Shown here piece by piece: positions 49,138 through 57,378 of a stretch of DNA of 64,000 nt (the stretch's first letter is position 1; the number at the start of each line of letters is the position of its first letter). The notes under the pieces are model-generated. The model was not told where the DNA came from, ran no database searches, and was given only the letters and a program-made list of their open reading frames with translations. This stretch comes from Moorella sp. Hama-1 (GTDB lineage Bacteria > Bacillota > DSM-521 > Neomoorellales > Neomoorellaceae): assembly GCF_023734095.1 (NCBI RefSeq), contig NZ_AP024620.1:306501-370500 (forward strand), given 5' to 3'. Made by a program: the position numbers and the translations under genes.

Positions 49138-50928
49138 TTAACCGGTTATCAGGTCCACGAACTGGAATTTCAGGGTATCGACCAGGCCGCGATTGGTCAG
49201 GCGTAACTCCGGCAGGACCGGCAGGGAGAGGAGGGCCATGGTCATAAAGGGTGAAACCAGGGTGCAGCCCAGTTCCTGCCAGGCGCGGTGGACGGCCGCC
49301 ACCTGGTCGGCGACCTCCTCTACCGGCCGCTCTGACATAAGACCGGCGATGGGGAGGGGCAGGAGGGCCAGGACCTGGCCGTCCCGGACGGCCACCATGC
49401 CGCCGCCGCACGCGGCCAGGGTATTGCCGGCCAGGGCCATATCAGCATCATTCATACCGACAATGAGCAGGTTATGGCTGTCATGGGCCACTGTGGAGGC
49501 AACGGCGCCGCCCTGGAAGCCGAAGCCCCGGACCAAACCCAGACCGATGCTACCGTTGCCGCCGTGGCGCTCCACCACGGCCGCTTTGGCCAGATCATCC
49601 TTTACACTGGCTGTAATCTCACCGGCGACCACCGGCACGGTAATTGATAGGTGCCGGGTGTTGACATTGGCTTCAATGATTTCCATGACCTGGACCTGCA
49701 CCCGCTCTTTACCTGCCGGGGCGCCGATCCGGAAGTGCCTGGCGGTGAGGGGTTCCTTCAGGTGCACCGAATGGCGTACCCCCTCGGGATAAGCAACAGC
49801 CGGCAGATCCACCAGGAGCCGGCCACCGGCGGCCACTACCTGGCCGTCGACCATGACCTTAGCGACGGCGACTCCGGCCAGGTCCTTCAGGAAGAGGATG
49901 TCGGCCAGGCGTCCAGGCGCGATTGCCCCCAGGTCCTGGGCGACGCCAAAACACTCGGCTGTATTGATAGTCACTGCCTGGATGGCCCGGATAGGGTCCA
50001 GGCCCTCCTCGATGGCCCGGCGGACGACATGGTTCAGGTGCCCGGTGGAGAGCAGGGTTTCCGGGTGGCTATCGTCGCTGACCAGTACAGCCCGGCGGCT
50101 GTCGATCCGGGTCTCGGTCAGGCTTTTAATGGTAGCCTTGATATCGTGCCAGGCCGATCCCTCGCGCATCATGGCGTACATACCCAGGCGGAGGCGGTTC
50201 AGGGCATCGGCGGCGGTGGTGGATTCGTGGCAGGAGGAGATGCCGGCAGCGGTATAAGCGGCCAGGCCCTGGAAATCGGCGGGCATGGCGAAGTGGCCGG
50301 TGATGGGCTTGCCGGCCACCAGGGTGGCCCGGAGTTCACCGTGGACGGTCGGGTCGCCGGCCAGGACGCCGGGGAAGTTCATCATCTCCCCCAGGCCACA
50401 AATGCCGGACCACTGCATGGCCGTAGCCACCTCATCCGGGCCGAAGGTGGCGCCAGCGTCCTCAAAGCCGGGGGCCGCCGGCACGCAGGAGGGCATGGTG
50501 GCAAAGACCCTCAGGGGCAGCTCCTGGCCCTCGTCCACCATCAACTTCACGCCGTCCAGCCCCAGGACATTGGCAATCTCGTGGGGGTCCATAAAGATCG
50601 CCGTGGTGCCGCCGGGGAGGACGGCCCGGGCGAACTGGGTCACCGTTACCATACTGCTTTCCACATGGACATGACCATCCATGAAACCCGGGCAGAGGTA
50701 ATAGCCGCTGGCATCGATAACCTCCGTTTCCGGCCCCACAGTCGCGGCCACATCACCGACGCTGGCAATGCGGCCATTTTTAATGGCAATATCCCAGGGC
50801 AGGATTTCACCGGTGAAGACATTGACAACTCTACCGCCTTTAATAACGGTATCGGCGGGCACTTTACCAGTAGCCGTAGCTACCAGTTCCCTGGTTACGT
50901 CGGACAGGGGACACCTGGTGGGGAGCAC
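49138..50928 (-). CDS. ade: adenine deaminase
   Basis: 596 residues from GTG 50928 (SD AAGGAGATG). Features of the Ade family: VPADTVIKGGRVVNVFTGE, YLCPGFMDGHVHVESSMVT with the metal-binding HVH, FMDPHEIANVLG near 117, ISSCHESTTAADALNRLRLG near 230, and a C-terminal domain with VVERHGGNGSIGLG and TVAHDSHNLLIVG. It converts adenine to hypoxanthine and ammonia for purine salvage or nitrogen supply. Normal length. It is transcribed away from the GldA-like gene. Confidence 0.95.
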   Translation of the reverse strand: MLPTRCPLSDVTRELVATATGKVPADTVIKGGRVVNVFTGEILPWDIAIKNGRIASVGDVAATVGPETEVIDASGYYLCPGFMDGHVHVESSMVTVTQFARAVLPGGTTAIFMDPHEIANVLGLDGVKLMVDEGQELPLRVFATMPSCVPAAPGFEDAGATFGPDEVATAMQWSGICGLGEMMNFPGVLAGDPTVHGELRATLVAGKPITGHFAMPADFQGLAAYTAAGISSCHESTTAADALNRLRLGMYAMMREGSAWHDIKATIKSLTETRIDSRRAVLVSDDSHPETLLSTGHLNHVVRRAIEEGLDPIRAIQAVTINTAECFGVAQDLGAIAPGRLADILFLKDLAGVAVAKVMVDGQVVAAGGRLLVDLPAVAYPEGVRHSVHLKEPLTARHFRIGAPAGKERVQVQVMEIIEANVNTRHLSITVPVVAGEITASVKDDLAKAAVVERHGGNGSIGLGLVRGFGFQGGAVASTVAHDSHNLLIVGMNDADMALAGNTLAACGGGMVAVRDGQVLALLPLPIAGLMSERPVEEVADQVAAVHRAWQELGCTLVSPFMTMALLSLPVLPELRLTNRGLVDTLKFQFVDLITG

Positions 50929-51126
50929 TGACAGCCATCTCCTTTTCTGGTTTTGCTTTTAGTATAAAGCCCCATCAAAAAAATAGCAAGATTAGCGCAA
51001 CAATACTTTACTACAGGTTTATTTTTACTCCATCTTAACGGCAGGATTCCCAGATTTCGTGGCGAATATAGCTTTGTTATGGTAAAGTATTAGAGAGCCA
51101 GAGAACCATATCTGTGGAGGAAGTCA

Positions 51127-52215
51127 ATGTTAGAACGTATAATAGCCCCGGGCCATTACCGCCGGGGCCCCGGGGCCATCCAGGCAGCCGTCCCGGAGAT
51201 CCAGGCCCTGGGCATCAGGGCCTGCCTGGTGGGGGGTCACCGCGCCCAGGTGGCGGCCGGCCCGGCCCTGGCCGAAGCCCTGGCTGCTGCCGGTATAGAA
51301 ATAGTCGCTAAGACCTGGTATGGCGGCGAATGCTGCCCAGAAAATATCGCTGCAGTAGCCGCGACCGTCAAGGAGACAGGCGCCGATTTCCTGGTGGGGG
51401 TGGGCGGCGGTAAAGCCCTGGATACAAGTAAAGGCGCAGCCTGGCAGGCCGGCGTGCCCCTGGTGGCCGTGCCGACTATTGCCGCCACCTGCGCCGCCTT
51501 TACCTCAATAGCCATCATCTACGACCGGGAAGGCCACTTCCTGGAGATATCCCATCACTCCGTCAACCCGGCCCTGGTCCTGGTGGACAGCCAGATTATA
51601 GCCGCCGCCCCCGGGCGCTACCTGGCCGCCGGCATGGGGGATACCGTAGCCAAATATATTGAGCTGCAGGCTACCAGCACGGCGGCGGCGTCTCACCTGG
51701 CCCTCGAAGGGGCCCTGACCCTGGCCCGCCTTTGTTATGACAGCATCCTGGCCGCCGGTCCTGAGGCCCGGGCGGCGGTGGAGGACCGGTCCGTCACCCC
51801 GGCCCTGGAAAAGGTCATTGACGCCGTCATCCTCATCAGCGGCCTGGTCAGCGGCCTGGGTGGCGACGACGGCCGTACGGCGGGCGCCCACGGTGTCTAT
51901 GAAGGTTTAACCGCCTCGCCCCTGACCCGGGGCTACTGCCACGGCGAGTTGGTCGCCTTCGGCAACCTGGTCCAGCTGGTCCTGGAAGGCAAGGACGCCG
52001 AAGAGATCAGGGAATTGGCCGCCTTCAACCGCCAGGTGGGCCTGCCAGTAACCCTGGAACAAGTAGGTTTGTCACCAACGGACGGGCCCTCCCTGGACCT
52101 GGTCAGCCAGGCGGCGGCAGACAGCCCGGACATGGCCAACATGCCCTTCCCGGTAACGGCCGCCATGGTCCGGGAGGCCCTGCTGGCGGCCGACCGCACC
52201 GGCCGGGAATTGTAG
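51127..52215 (+). CDS. gldA: GldA-like iron-containing alcohol dehydrogenase
   Basis: 362 residues, glycerol dehydrogenase family: GVGGGKALDTSKGAAW (NAD site) near residue 96, PTIAATCAAFTSIAIIYD near 118, AGMGDTVAKYIE near 169 with the Asp ligand, and the His ligands in GAHGVYEGL and GYCHGELVAFG. It oxidises glycerol or another diol/polyol with NAD+. SD TGTGGAGG. A NitT/TauT transporter operon follows only 28 bases downstream, so the two may share a substrate theme, but nothing in the sequence identifies it. Confidence 0.9.
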   Translation: MLERIIAPGHYRRGPGAIQAAVPEIQALGIRACLVGGHRAQVAAGPALAEALAAAGIEIVAKTWYGGECCPENIAAVAATVKETGADFLVGVGGGKALDTSKGAAWQAGVPLVAVPTIAATCAAFTSIAIIYDREGHFLEISHHSVNPALVLVDSQIIAAAPGRYLAAGMGDTVAKYIELQATSTAAASHLALEGALTLARLCYDSILAAGPEARAAVEDRSVTPALEKVIDAVILISGLVSGLGGDDGRTAGAHGVYEGLTASPLTRGYCHGELVAFGNLVQLVLEGKDAEEIRELAAFNRQVGLPVTLEQVGLSPTDGPSLDLVSQAAADSPDMANMPFPVTAAMVREALLAADRTGREL

Positions 52216-52243
52216 GAGTATATAACTCAAGGAGGCAATCAAC

Positions 52244-53287
52244 GTGGTTAAAAGATGCAAAAACCTCATCGCCCTGGTCCTGGTGCTGGCCCTGGCCGGT
52301 CTGATCCTGGCCGGTTGCGGGGGCGGCAACAAACAGCAGGTCACCGGCCAGCAGGCCGGGGACAGCAGCCAGGAGCAAAAACTAACCCCCGTTAAAATCA
52401 CCATGACCACCTGGTCAGGCTACGGGCCCCTCTTCCTGGCCCGGGATAAGGGCTTCTTCAAGAAACACGGCCTGGACGTCCAGCTCATCGTTATCCAGGG
52501 CCTGGGAGAGCGCAAGCAGGCCCTGGCCGGTAACCAGGTCGACGGCATCGCCACCACCCTGGATATCGAAACCCAGATTGTGGCTGCCGGCATTCCCCTG
52601 AAACAGATCTGGGCCCTGGACGACTCCTACGGCGGCGACGGCATCCTGGCCAAACCGGAGATCAAGACCATTAAAGACCTGAAGGGCAAAAATGTAGCCT
52701 ATGACTTCGGCACCGCCAGCCATATCCTGCTCCTGTCCATCCTGGCCAAGAACGGCATGACGGAACAGGATATCAACCACGTCCAGATGTCCGCCAGCGA
52801 CGCCGGCTCGACCTTCGTCGCCGGCAAAGTGGACGCCGCCGTCACCTGGGAACCCTGGCTAAGCAAAGCCGTAAAAGAAAATAAGGGTAACCTGTTGGCG
52901 ACCTCCAAGGAGACCCCGGGCCTGATTATGGATACCGTCGCCCTGCGCAGCGATTGGGCCGATAAACACCCGGAGGCCCTCCAGGCCATGGTTGACGCCC
53001 TGGCCGAGGCCATGCAGTACTGGGAGAGCAATAAAGCCGATGCTAACGCCATCATGGCCAAGGGCCTGGGTATAAAGGTAGAAGAGTTCACCAGCAACCT
53101 GGAGACCCTGCGCCTCTTTAACCTGGCCCAGAACAAAGAGATGTTCGGTACAGCCGACAAACCCGGTACCCTTTACACTTCCCTGCAGCAGGCCATTGAC
53201 TTCGGGTTTAATAACAAGGTTATTAAATCTAAACCCGATGCCAAAGCCATGATTGATCCTACCTTCGTCAACAAGGCGCAGCTCTAA
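52244..53287 (+). CDS. NitT/TauT-type ABC substrate-binding lipoprotein
   Basis: 347 residues from GTG 52244 (SD AAGGAGG). Lipoprotein signal ends LILAGCGGG, with the lipobox cysteine near residue 26 to be modified by Lgt. The mature part is an SsuA/THI5-like periplasmic-binding fold: TWSGYGPLFLARDKGFFKKH, LAGNQVDGIATTLD and KVDAAVTWEPWLSKAV. Family substrates include alkanesulfonates, nitrate, taurine and pyrimidine precursors; the ligand is not evident. First gene of a standard SBP-permease-ATPase set, with 190 bases before the permease. Confidence 0.92.
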   Translation: MVKRCKNLIALVLVLALAGLILAGCGGGNKQQVTGQQAGDSSQEQKLTPVKITMTTWSGYGPLFLARDKGFFKKHGLDVQLIVIQGLGERKQALAGNQVDGIATTLDIETQIVAAGIPLKQIWALDDSYGGDGILAKPEIKTIKDLKGKNVAYDFGTASHILLLSILAKNGMTEQDINHVQMSASDAGSTFVAGKVDAAVTWEPWLSKAVKENKGNLLATSKETPGLIMDTVALRSDWADKHPEALQAMVDALAEAMQYWESNKADANAIMAKGLGIKVEEFTSNLETLRLFNLAQNKEMFGTADKPGTLYTSLQQAIDFGFNNKVIKSKPDAKAMIDPTFVNKAQL

Positions 53288-53478
53288 GTTATAGGTAAAG
53301 CTGCCTGATATGCCCGGGCAATTGTTAAACCCGGTAAAAACCGTACACTTTTCCCCGTAGCCGGGGCGGAATGAAGCGCCCGGTTTCTACGCCGGAACCA
53401 CAAAGCCGGAAGCCGGTGCGCCATCTATAGAGCGGTATCCCTTTTGCTAAACTATAGTTAACTATTAAGGTAAACATA

Positions 53479-54273
53479 ATGAAGCTTGGTAAGTACTTTA
53501 AACTCAACGCCCCCATCCCCGGCACACTCTACCTCGGCCTCAGCATAGCCGCCTTTGCCCTGCTGCTGCTAATCTGGCAGCTGGGGGTAACGGTGGGCCA
53601 CCTGCCACCGTCCCACCTGCCCGCCCCCGCAGCCGTGGCCCGGGCGGCCATGGAACTGGCCGGGGACGGTTTAGTTAACGACATCGGCATCAGCTTCTTC
53701 CGGGTGACTACAGGCTTTCTCCTGGCAGCCCTCATTGGTGTGCCCTTGGGGATTCTCATGGGCAGTCTCAAGGTGGCAGAAGCCTTCTTTGAGCCCATGC
53801 TGGCCTTTTTCCGGTATATGCCGGCATCGGCCTTTATCCCCCTGACCATTATCTGGTTGAGCATCTTTGAGACCCAGAAAATCGGGGTTGTCTTTATCGG
53901 CATCTTCTTCCAGCTAGTCCTGATGATTATGGACGTCACCCATAACGTCCCCCAGGATCTCATTGATACCGCCTATACCCTGGGAGCGCGGCCGGGGGAG
54001 GTCTTCCGGCGGGTGATCCTGCCGGCAGCCATGCCGGGGATTATGGATACCCTGCGGGTGGCCCTGGGCTGGGCCTGGACCTACGTCATTGTGGCTGAAC
54101 TGGTGGCGGCCAACTCCGGCCTGGGATTTCTGATTATGAATGCCGGCCGTCAGCTGAGTACCCCGGATATGTTTGTCGGCATCCTTACCATTGGCGTCCT
54201 GGGGATCATCTGCGATATGACCTTTAAGGCCATCTACCGCTGGTTGTTCCCCTGGACGGAAAGGGAGGTATAA
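53479..54273 (+). CDS. NitT/TauT-type ABC permease
   Basis: 264 residues with six membrane segments; the EAA loop DTAYTLGARPGEVFRRVILPAAMPGIMD near residues 160-187 contacts the ATPase. ATG 53479 has a SD-like AAGG only (TTAAGGTAAACATA), weaker than its neighbours. It is separated from the binding-protein gene by a 190-base spacer containing a CCCCG/CGGGG hairpin, so expression of the two may differ. Confidence 0.92.
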   Translation: MKLGKYFKLNAPIPGTLYLGLSIAAFALLLLIWQLGVTVGHLPPSHLPAPAAVARAAMELAGDGLVNDIGISFFRVTTGFLLAALIGVPLGILMGSLKVAEAFFEPMLAFFRYMPASAFIPLTIIWLSIFETQKIGVVFIGIFFQLVLMIMDVTHNVPQDLIDTAYTLGARPGEVFRRVILPAAMPGIMDTLRVALGWAWTYVIVAELVAANSGLGFLIMNAGRQLSTPDMFVGILTIGVLGIICDMTFKAIYRWLFPWTEREV

Positions 54274-54277
54274 CTCC

Positions 54278-55102
54278 ATGGCCCTGGCAACAGTACCGCA
54301 GGCCGCCGGCAGTAAACTGGCGGTGATCAACCTTACCAGGGAGTTCAGCTTTAAAAGGGACAGAGTTACCGCCCTGGAGGGTATCTCCCTGGAGGTACGG
54401 GAAGGGGAGTTCGCCACTATCCTGGGTCCCTCGGGATGCGGCAAATCCACCCTGTTGCGCATCATCGCCGGCCTGGCCGAGGCCAGCAGCGGCCAGGTGT
54501 ATAAAGACGGCCGTTTGATCCAGGGACCGGGAGCCGACCGGGGGATGGTTTTCCAGAGCTATACCCTCTTTCCCTGGCTGACGGTGCGCCAGAACATCGA
54601 GTTCGGCCTGAGCCTGAAGGGGATGGACGGCACCCGGAGGCGGCAGATTGTCGATCACTACCTGGAGATTATCGGCCTGGCGCCCTTCGCCGGCGCCTTC
54701 CCCAAAAACCTCTCCGGCGGTATGAAACAGCGGGTGGCCATTGCCCGCGCCCTGGCCAACGACCCAGACATCCTCCTTATGGACGAACCTTTCGGCGCCC
54801 TTGACGCCCAGACCCGGCTGGTCATGCAGGAACTTCTCCTCAAGGTCTGGGAGGAAACCCGGAAGACCATCCTCTTTGTGACCCATGACGTGGAGGAGGC
54901 CATCTTCCTCGGGGACACCATTTATATCATGACGGCCCGGCCGGGACGCCTCAAGGCGCGACTCCCCGTGCCCTTGACCCGGCCCCGCTCCTTCGAGGTC
55001 AAAAACTCCCGGCCCTTCCTGGATTTAAAAACCAGGATTCTAGAACAGATCAGGGAAGAGAGCCTCAAGGCCGCCACCATGATGCCGGCCGGTTGTATCT
55101 AG
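54278..55102 (+). CDS. NitT/TauT-type ABC ATPase
   Basis: 274 residues: Walker A GPSGCGKST, Q-loop VFQSYTLFPWL, signature LSGGMKQRVAIARAL, Walker B ILLMDEPFGALDA and switch His VTHDVEEAI, all intact. Four bases after the permease stop with SD GGAGG. Unlike some relatives it has no AAA-associated C-terminal extension; the ~45-residue tail is of the usual short type. Completes the second NitT/TauT-class transporter in this window. Confidence 0.93.
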   Translation: MALATVPQAAGSKLAVINLTREFSFKRDRVTALEGISLEVREGEFATILGPSGCGKSTLLRIIAGLAEASSGQVYKDGRLIQGPGADRGMVFQSYTLFPWLTVRQNIEFGLSLKGMDGTRRRQIVDHYLEIIGLAPFAGAFPKNLSGGMKQRVAIARALANDPDILLMDEPFGALDAQTRLVMQELLLKVWEETRKTILFVTHDVEEAIFLGDTIYIMTARPGRLKARLPVPLTRPRSFEVKNSRPFLDLKTRILEQIREESLKAATMMPAGCI

Positions 55103-55132
55103 GTGGCGGTAGTTCTATTGCCGCCGGAAAAC

Positions 55133-55186
55133 TTAATTGAGATCTAATCTCCTCTTAATTGGAACTTAACCCGGGGGATGTAGAAT
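55133..55186 (+). promoter_or_regulatory. PhoP-box-like promoter of the 60-aa ORF
   Basis: Tetramers TTAA, CTAA, TTAA and TTAA begin at 55133, 55144, 55155 and 55166, exactly 11 bp apart. A -10 TAGAAT (55181-55186) starts 15 bases after the beginning of the last box. Same geometry as at 24519-24561 and 59301-59354. Confidence 0.65.
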
Positions 55187-55225
55187 AAAAACAAACAAGG
55201 GGATACCCCCGGGGAGGTAGAAAAA

Positions 55226-55408
55226 ATGCTTAAAGGAAAACTGATAGCCATGTTGCATGAATGCCCCTGGCTCCTGGAGCAGACGATGGAAGACCTGCGG
55301 GCCCGCACGGCCCTGCAGGAGCAGTTAAACAGAAAACTGGCCGAACTGGAGGGAGAGGGGCATGAAGACAGCCGCCTACCAGCCGGCAGGGTTAGAAAAG
55401 CTGCTTAA
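55226..55408 (+). CDS. small helical protein under PhoP-like control
   Basis: 60 residues with ATG behind GGGGAGG. Composition is charged and helical: LIAMLHECPWLLEQTMEDLRARTALQEQL forms one probable amphipathic or coiled-coil helix, with a basic end. No family recognised. It is a monocistronic unit: its own box-containing promoter upstream and a convergent terminator directly after it. The strong start and promoter argue that it is a real gene despite its size. Confidence 0.6.
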   Translation: MLKGKLIAMLHECPWLLEQTMEDLRARTALQEQLNRKLAELEGEGHEDSRLPAGRVRKAA

Positions 55409-55417
55409 AGGTAAATG

Positions 55418-55456
55418 AAGGCGGAGTTCCGGCAACAAACCGGGACCCCGCCTTTT
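55418..55456. terminator. bidirectional terminator between convergent genes
   Basis: AAGGCGG...CCGCCTT with an inner CCGG/CCGG helix and loop CAACAAA; T run on the forward strand (CCTTTTG) and the complementary one on the reverse, ending both the 60-aa gene and the GerP-like gene at 55472. Confidence 0.8.
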
Positions 55457-55471
55457 GCTTATGGCTGCGGC

Positions 55472-55690
55472 TTAGCGGAGGGACCGGACCAAAAGATCGA
55501 AGAAGTCCGGGTCGTCAAGGTAGTTAAGGCGGCTGGTAATCAGGTTGCCATCGCCGTTGATCCGGCCGATGCCGGCGTTACTCTTGGAATGCGTCCGCCA
55601 GCCCCGCGAAGCATTATCGCCATAAAAGACGCCGCCGTTATTGTTAACGCTGTTCATAGTTACTTTTCCCAGGAAGATTCTCGTTTGCAA
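55472..55690 (-). CDS. GerPA/GerPF-like spore coat germination protein
   Basis: 72 residues from TTG 55690, chosen because AAGGAGG precedes it and because the length then equals GerPA/GerPF (about 70-75). The pattern GKVTMNSVNNNGGVFYGDN, then THSKSNAGIGRINGDGN and a C-terminal NYLDDPDFFDLL follows the family layout (INSV...GD, SKS/SKT, N-rich middle, DPD end). GerP proteins let germinants pass the spore coat. Similar small genes are adjacent, but there is no full gerPABCDEF operon. Confidence 0.72.
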   Translation of the reverse strand: MQTRIFLGKVTMNSVNNNGGVFYGDNASRGWRTHSKSNAGIGRINGDGNLITSRLNYLDDPDFFDLLVRSLR

Positions 55691-55706
55691 CCCCCGGACC
55701 TCCTTC

Positions 55707-55964
55707 CTATTCGAGTAGTTGGCGCAAACCTGGTAACGCAGGACCCTCGTTACAAAGCATATCCTGCCAGTCGGGATCCTCGACCCCGAAAACCGGGTCG
55801 GAGAGGTAGTTATAGTCCCCACTCAGGCGGCCGAAACCGTTATTCGTTTTGCTAAAGGTATGCCAGTCGTAAAAGTAGTTGTTGCCGATTGCTACCGCCG
55901 AGCCAGTATCGACATCGGCAATCCGCAGGCTGTTGATATTAATCTGGAGGCTCAACCGACCCAT
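55707..55964 (-). CDS. second GerPA/GerPF-like small spore protein
   Basis: 85 residues. LQININSLRIADVDTGSAVAIGNN, HTFSKTNNGFGRLSGDYN and DPVFGVEDPDWQDML resemble the neighbouring 72-residue protein and GerPF/GerPD types. The gene lies 16 bases upstream of the 55472 gene and is probably co-transcribed. SD is weak (GGTGGCC). The last ~15 residues (PALPGLRQLLE) extend past the usual end of the family. Confidence 0.68.
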   Translation of the reverse strand: MGRLSLQININSLRIADVDTGSAVAIGNNYFYDWHTFSKTNNGFGRLSGDYNYLSDPVFGVEDPDWQDMLCNEGPALPGLRQLLE

Positions 55965-56083
55965 GACCGGCCACCATCCTTTCCTTAGTAAAGGTTATGG
56001 TTCCCGGGCTCAAAGGGTGACGATAAAATAGTGACCCCAACACCCTCCGCCTGCATAAACTGGTAGCATAGGGGGGCGGACTT

Positions 56084-56341
56084 ATGGCCGTAGCCATTAT
56101 CAATGGCGTTATCCGGATCAACCAGTTTCGTACTAATGCTGGTATGGGCCAGGGTAAAAACGTCTTTGAGCCCTGGACCATGAATACTAAATCCAATATG
56201 GCCCTGGGTCAGGTGGCCGGCAACCTGAATTTCTTTGCCTCGGGCGCCAATATCATCAATGATCCCGATCTCATCGATAACCCCATAGTTGATAATGGCA
56301 TTAAGTCCAGCTTTGCCCCCGCTAATATGGAGCTTTTTTAG
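56084..56341 (+). CDS. third GerPF-like small spore protein
   Basis: 85 residues; IINGVIRINQFRTNAGMGQG, EPWTMNTKSNMALGQVAGN and NDPDLIDNPIVDN show the same layout as the two reverse-strand genes. It is divergently oriented from them and begins about 120 bases away. SD GGGGGGCGG. Together the three suggest a duplicated family rather than a standard gerP operon. Confidence 0.7.
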   Translation: MAVAIINGVIRINQFRTNAGMGQGKNVFEPWTMNTKSNMALGQVAGNLNFFASGANIINDPDLIDNPIVDNGIKSSFAPANMELF

Positions 56342-56376
56342 GAGCTTTCGAGGAACAGGGAAAGGGTAATCTCCCC

Positions 56377-56817
56377 ATGTTCGGGTTTATACGGTGGCTT
56401 TTTGAATTCTGCGGCCGGCCCCGGGGACGGCCACCGGAACAGGTTGAACTCGGGCACCGGGTAGAAGAACTTCAGGCCACCGTTAATAAGATGGCCGCCG
56501 ACCTCAGGGCCATTATGCAAGACCTGGCCGGGCAGAACCTGGATATCCATATCGATAAAGTGTTTATTGATAAGGTAAACCTTGATCAATTGAATTTTAA
56601 TATCGATGGCATCGGGGTGAGAGACTTAAGCGGGTCGCTGAGCATCGGCCTTAACTATGGCGGTAAGGTAGTACGCCTGAATCCTTGCGGGGTTCCCGGC
56701 CCCCCGCCTGGGCGCGGCGAAGCGCCGCACAGGCCCCGGCCCCTGGCCAGGGGGCAGCCGCGCATCCGTCTTTCCACCGAGACCGAAGAAGGTGATAACC
56801 GTGACCAGAGAGCGTAA
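56377..56817 (+). CDS. GerPC-like protein
   Basis: 146 residues. N-terminal coiled-coil region (LGHRVEELQATVNKMAADL near residue 25-43), then IHIDKVFIDKVNLDQLNFNIDG and DLSGSLSIGLNYGG, reminiscent of GerPC (coiled coil followed by a repeated beta pattern ending in ...GTLNIGLN). The tail is Pro/Arg-rich and may be disordered. It follows the GerPF-like gene by 35 bases and overlaps the start of the Hsp20 gene. Confidence 0.6.
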   Translation: MFGFIRWLFEFCGRPRGRPPEQVELGHRVEELQATVNKMAADLRAIMQDLAGQNLDIHIDKVFIDKVNLDQLNFNIDGIGVRDLSGSLSIGLNYGGKVVRLNPCGVPGPPPGRGEAPHRPRPLARGQPRIRLSTETEEGDNRDQRA

Positions 56818-57265
56818 TCCCCTGGAAGCTTTGAAAAACCTCCCCTACCTGGAGGAAGGCTTTTTTAAAGAAGTTACCGGGATTGACTGGCCGGACCCTA
56901 CCGGTTTTTTCAACCGCCTGGGGCAGGGTAAGTGGCCGCCGGTAGATATTGTGGAAACCGCCGGCGAGGTCATTGTTACGGCAGCTATTCCCGGCCTGCA
57001 CCAGGCCGGGGACGTCCGGGTGGAACTGAACGGCAGTACCCTGCGCCTGGAAGGGGAGGTCAACCCCAGCCTGCAACTGCTGCCGGTGGTAAAGGTGCAC
57101 CAGCAGGAAAGGAAACAGGGGAAATTCAGCCGCACCCTTACCCTGCCGGCGGCCGTCAACGGCAAGAGCGCCCGGGCCACCTACCAGCGCGGCCTCCTGG
57201 AGATCCGCTTTATGAAACAACCCGGCACCCAGGGGGAAACCCTGAATATTGAGTTTTGCAAGTAG
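56801..57265 (+). CDS. Hsp20/alpha-crystallin family small heat-shock protein
   Basis: About 154 residues from GTG 56801, seven bases after AAGAAGGTG. An alpha-crystallin domain is visible from residue ~45: PPVDIVETAGEVIVTAAIPGL, VRVELNGSTLRLEGEV, FSRTLTLPAAVNGKSARATYQRGLLEIRF. The N-terminus is helical. Members are ATP-independent chaperones; some serve in spores. It overlaps the GerPC-like gene, so it may be expressed with these during sporulation. The usual final IxI motif is replaced by LNIEF. Confidence 0.87.
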   Translation: MTRERNPLEALKNLPYLEEGFFKEVTGIDWPDPTGFFNRLGQGKWPPVDIVETAGEVIVTAAIPGLHQAGDVRVELNGSTLRLEGEVNPSLQLLPVVKVHQQERKQGKFSRTLTLPAAVNGKSARATYQRGLLEIRFMKQPGTQGETLNIEFCK

Positions 57266-57378
57266 ATCCCCCGGCCAGAATACGGGACGGCCCCCGGGGT
57301 TTACCAACTGGCGGAAAAAAGCAGGGTAAAAAGAGCCGTTTTGCTCATACTAAAGAGCAGCGCCTATTCTGAACCAGA

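Noticed and set aside
49651-50931. Forward frame of 426 codons opposite adenine deaminase
   Set aside because: Antisense shadow; adenine deaminase motifs are intact on the reverse strand.
53288-53478. Additional gene between binding protein and permease
   Set aside because: Only short frames without SD; the spacer has a CCCCG/CGGGG hairpin and AT-rich sequence before the permease.
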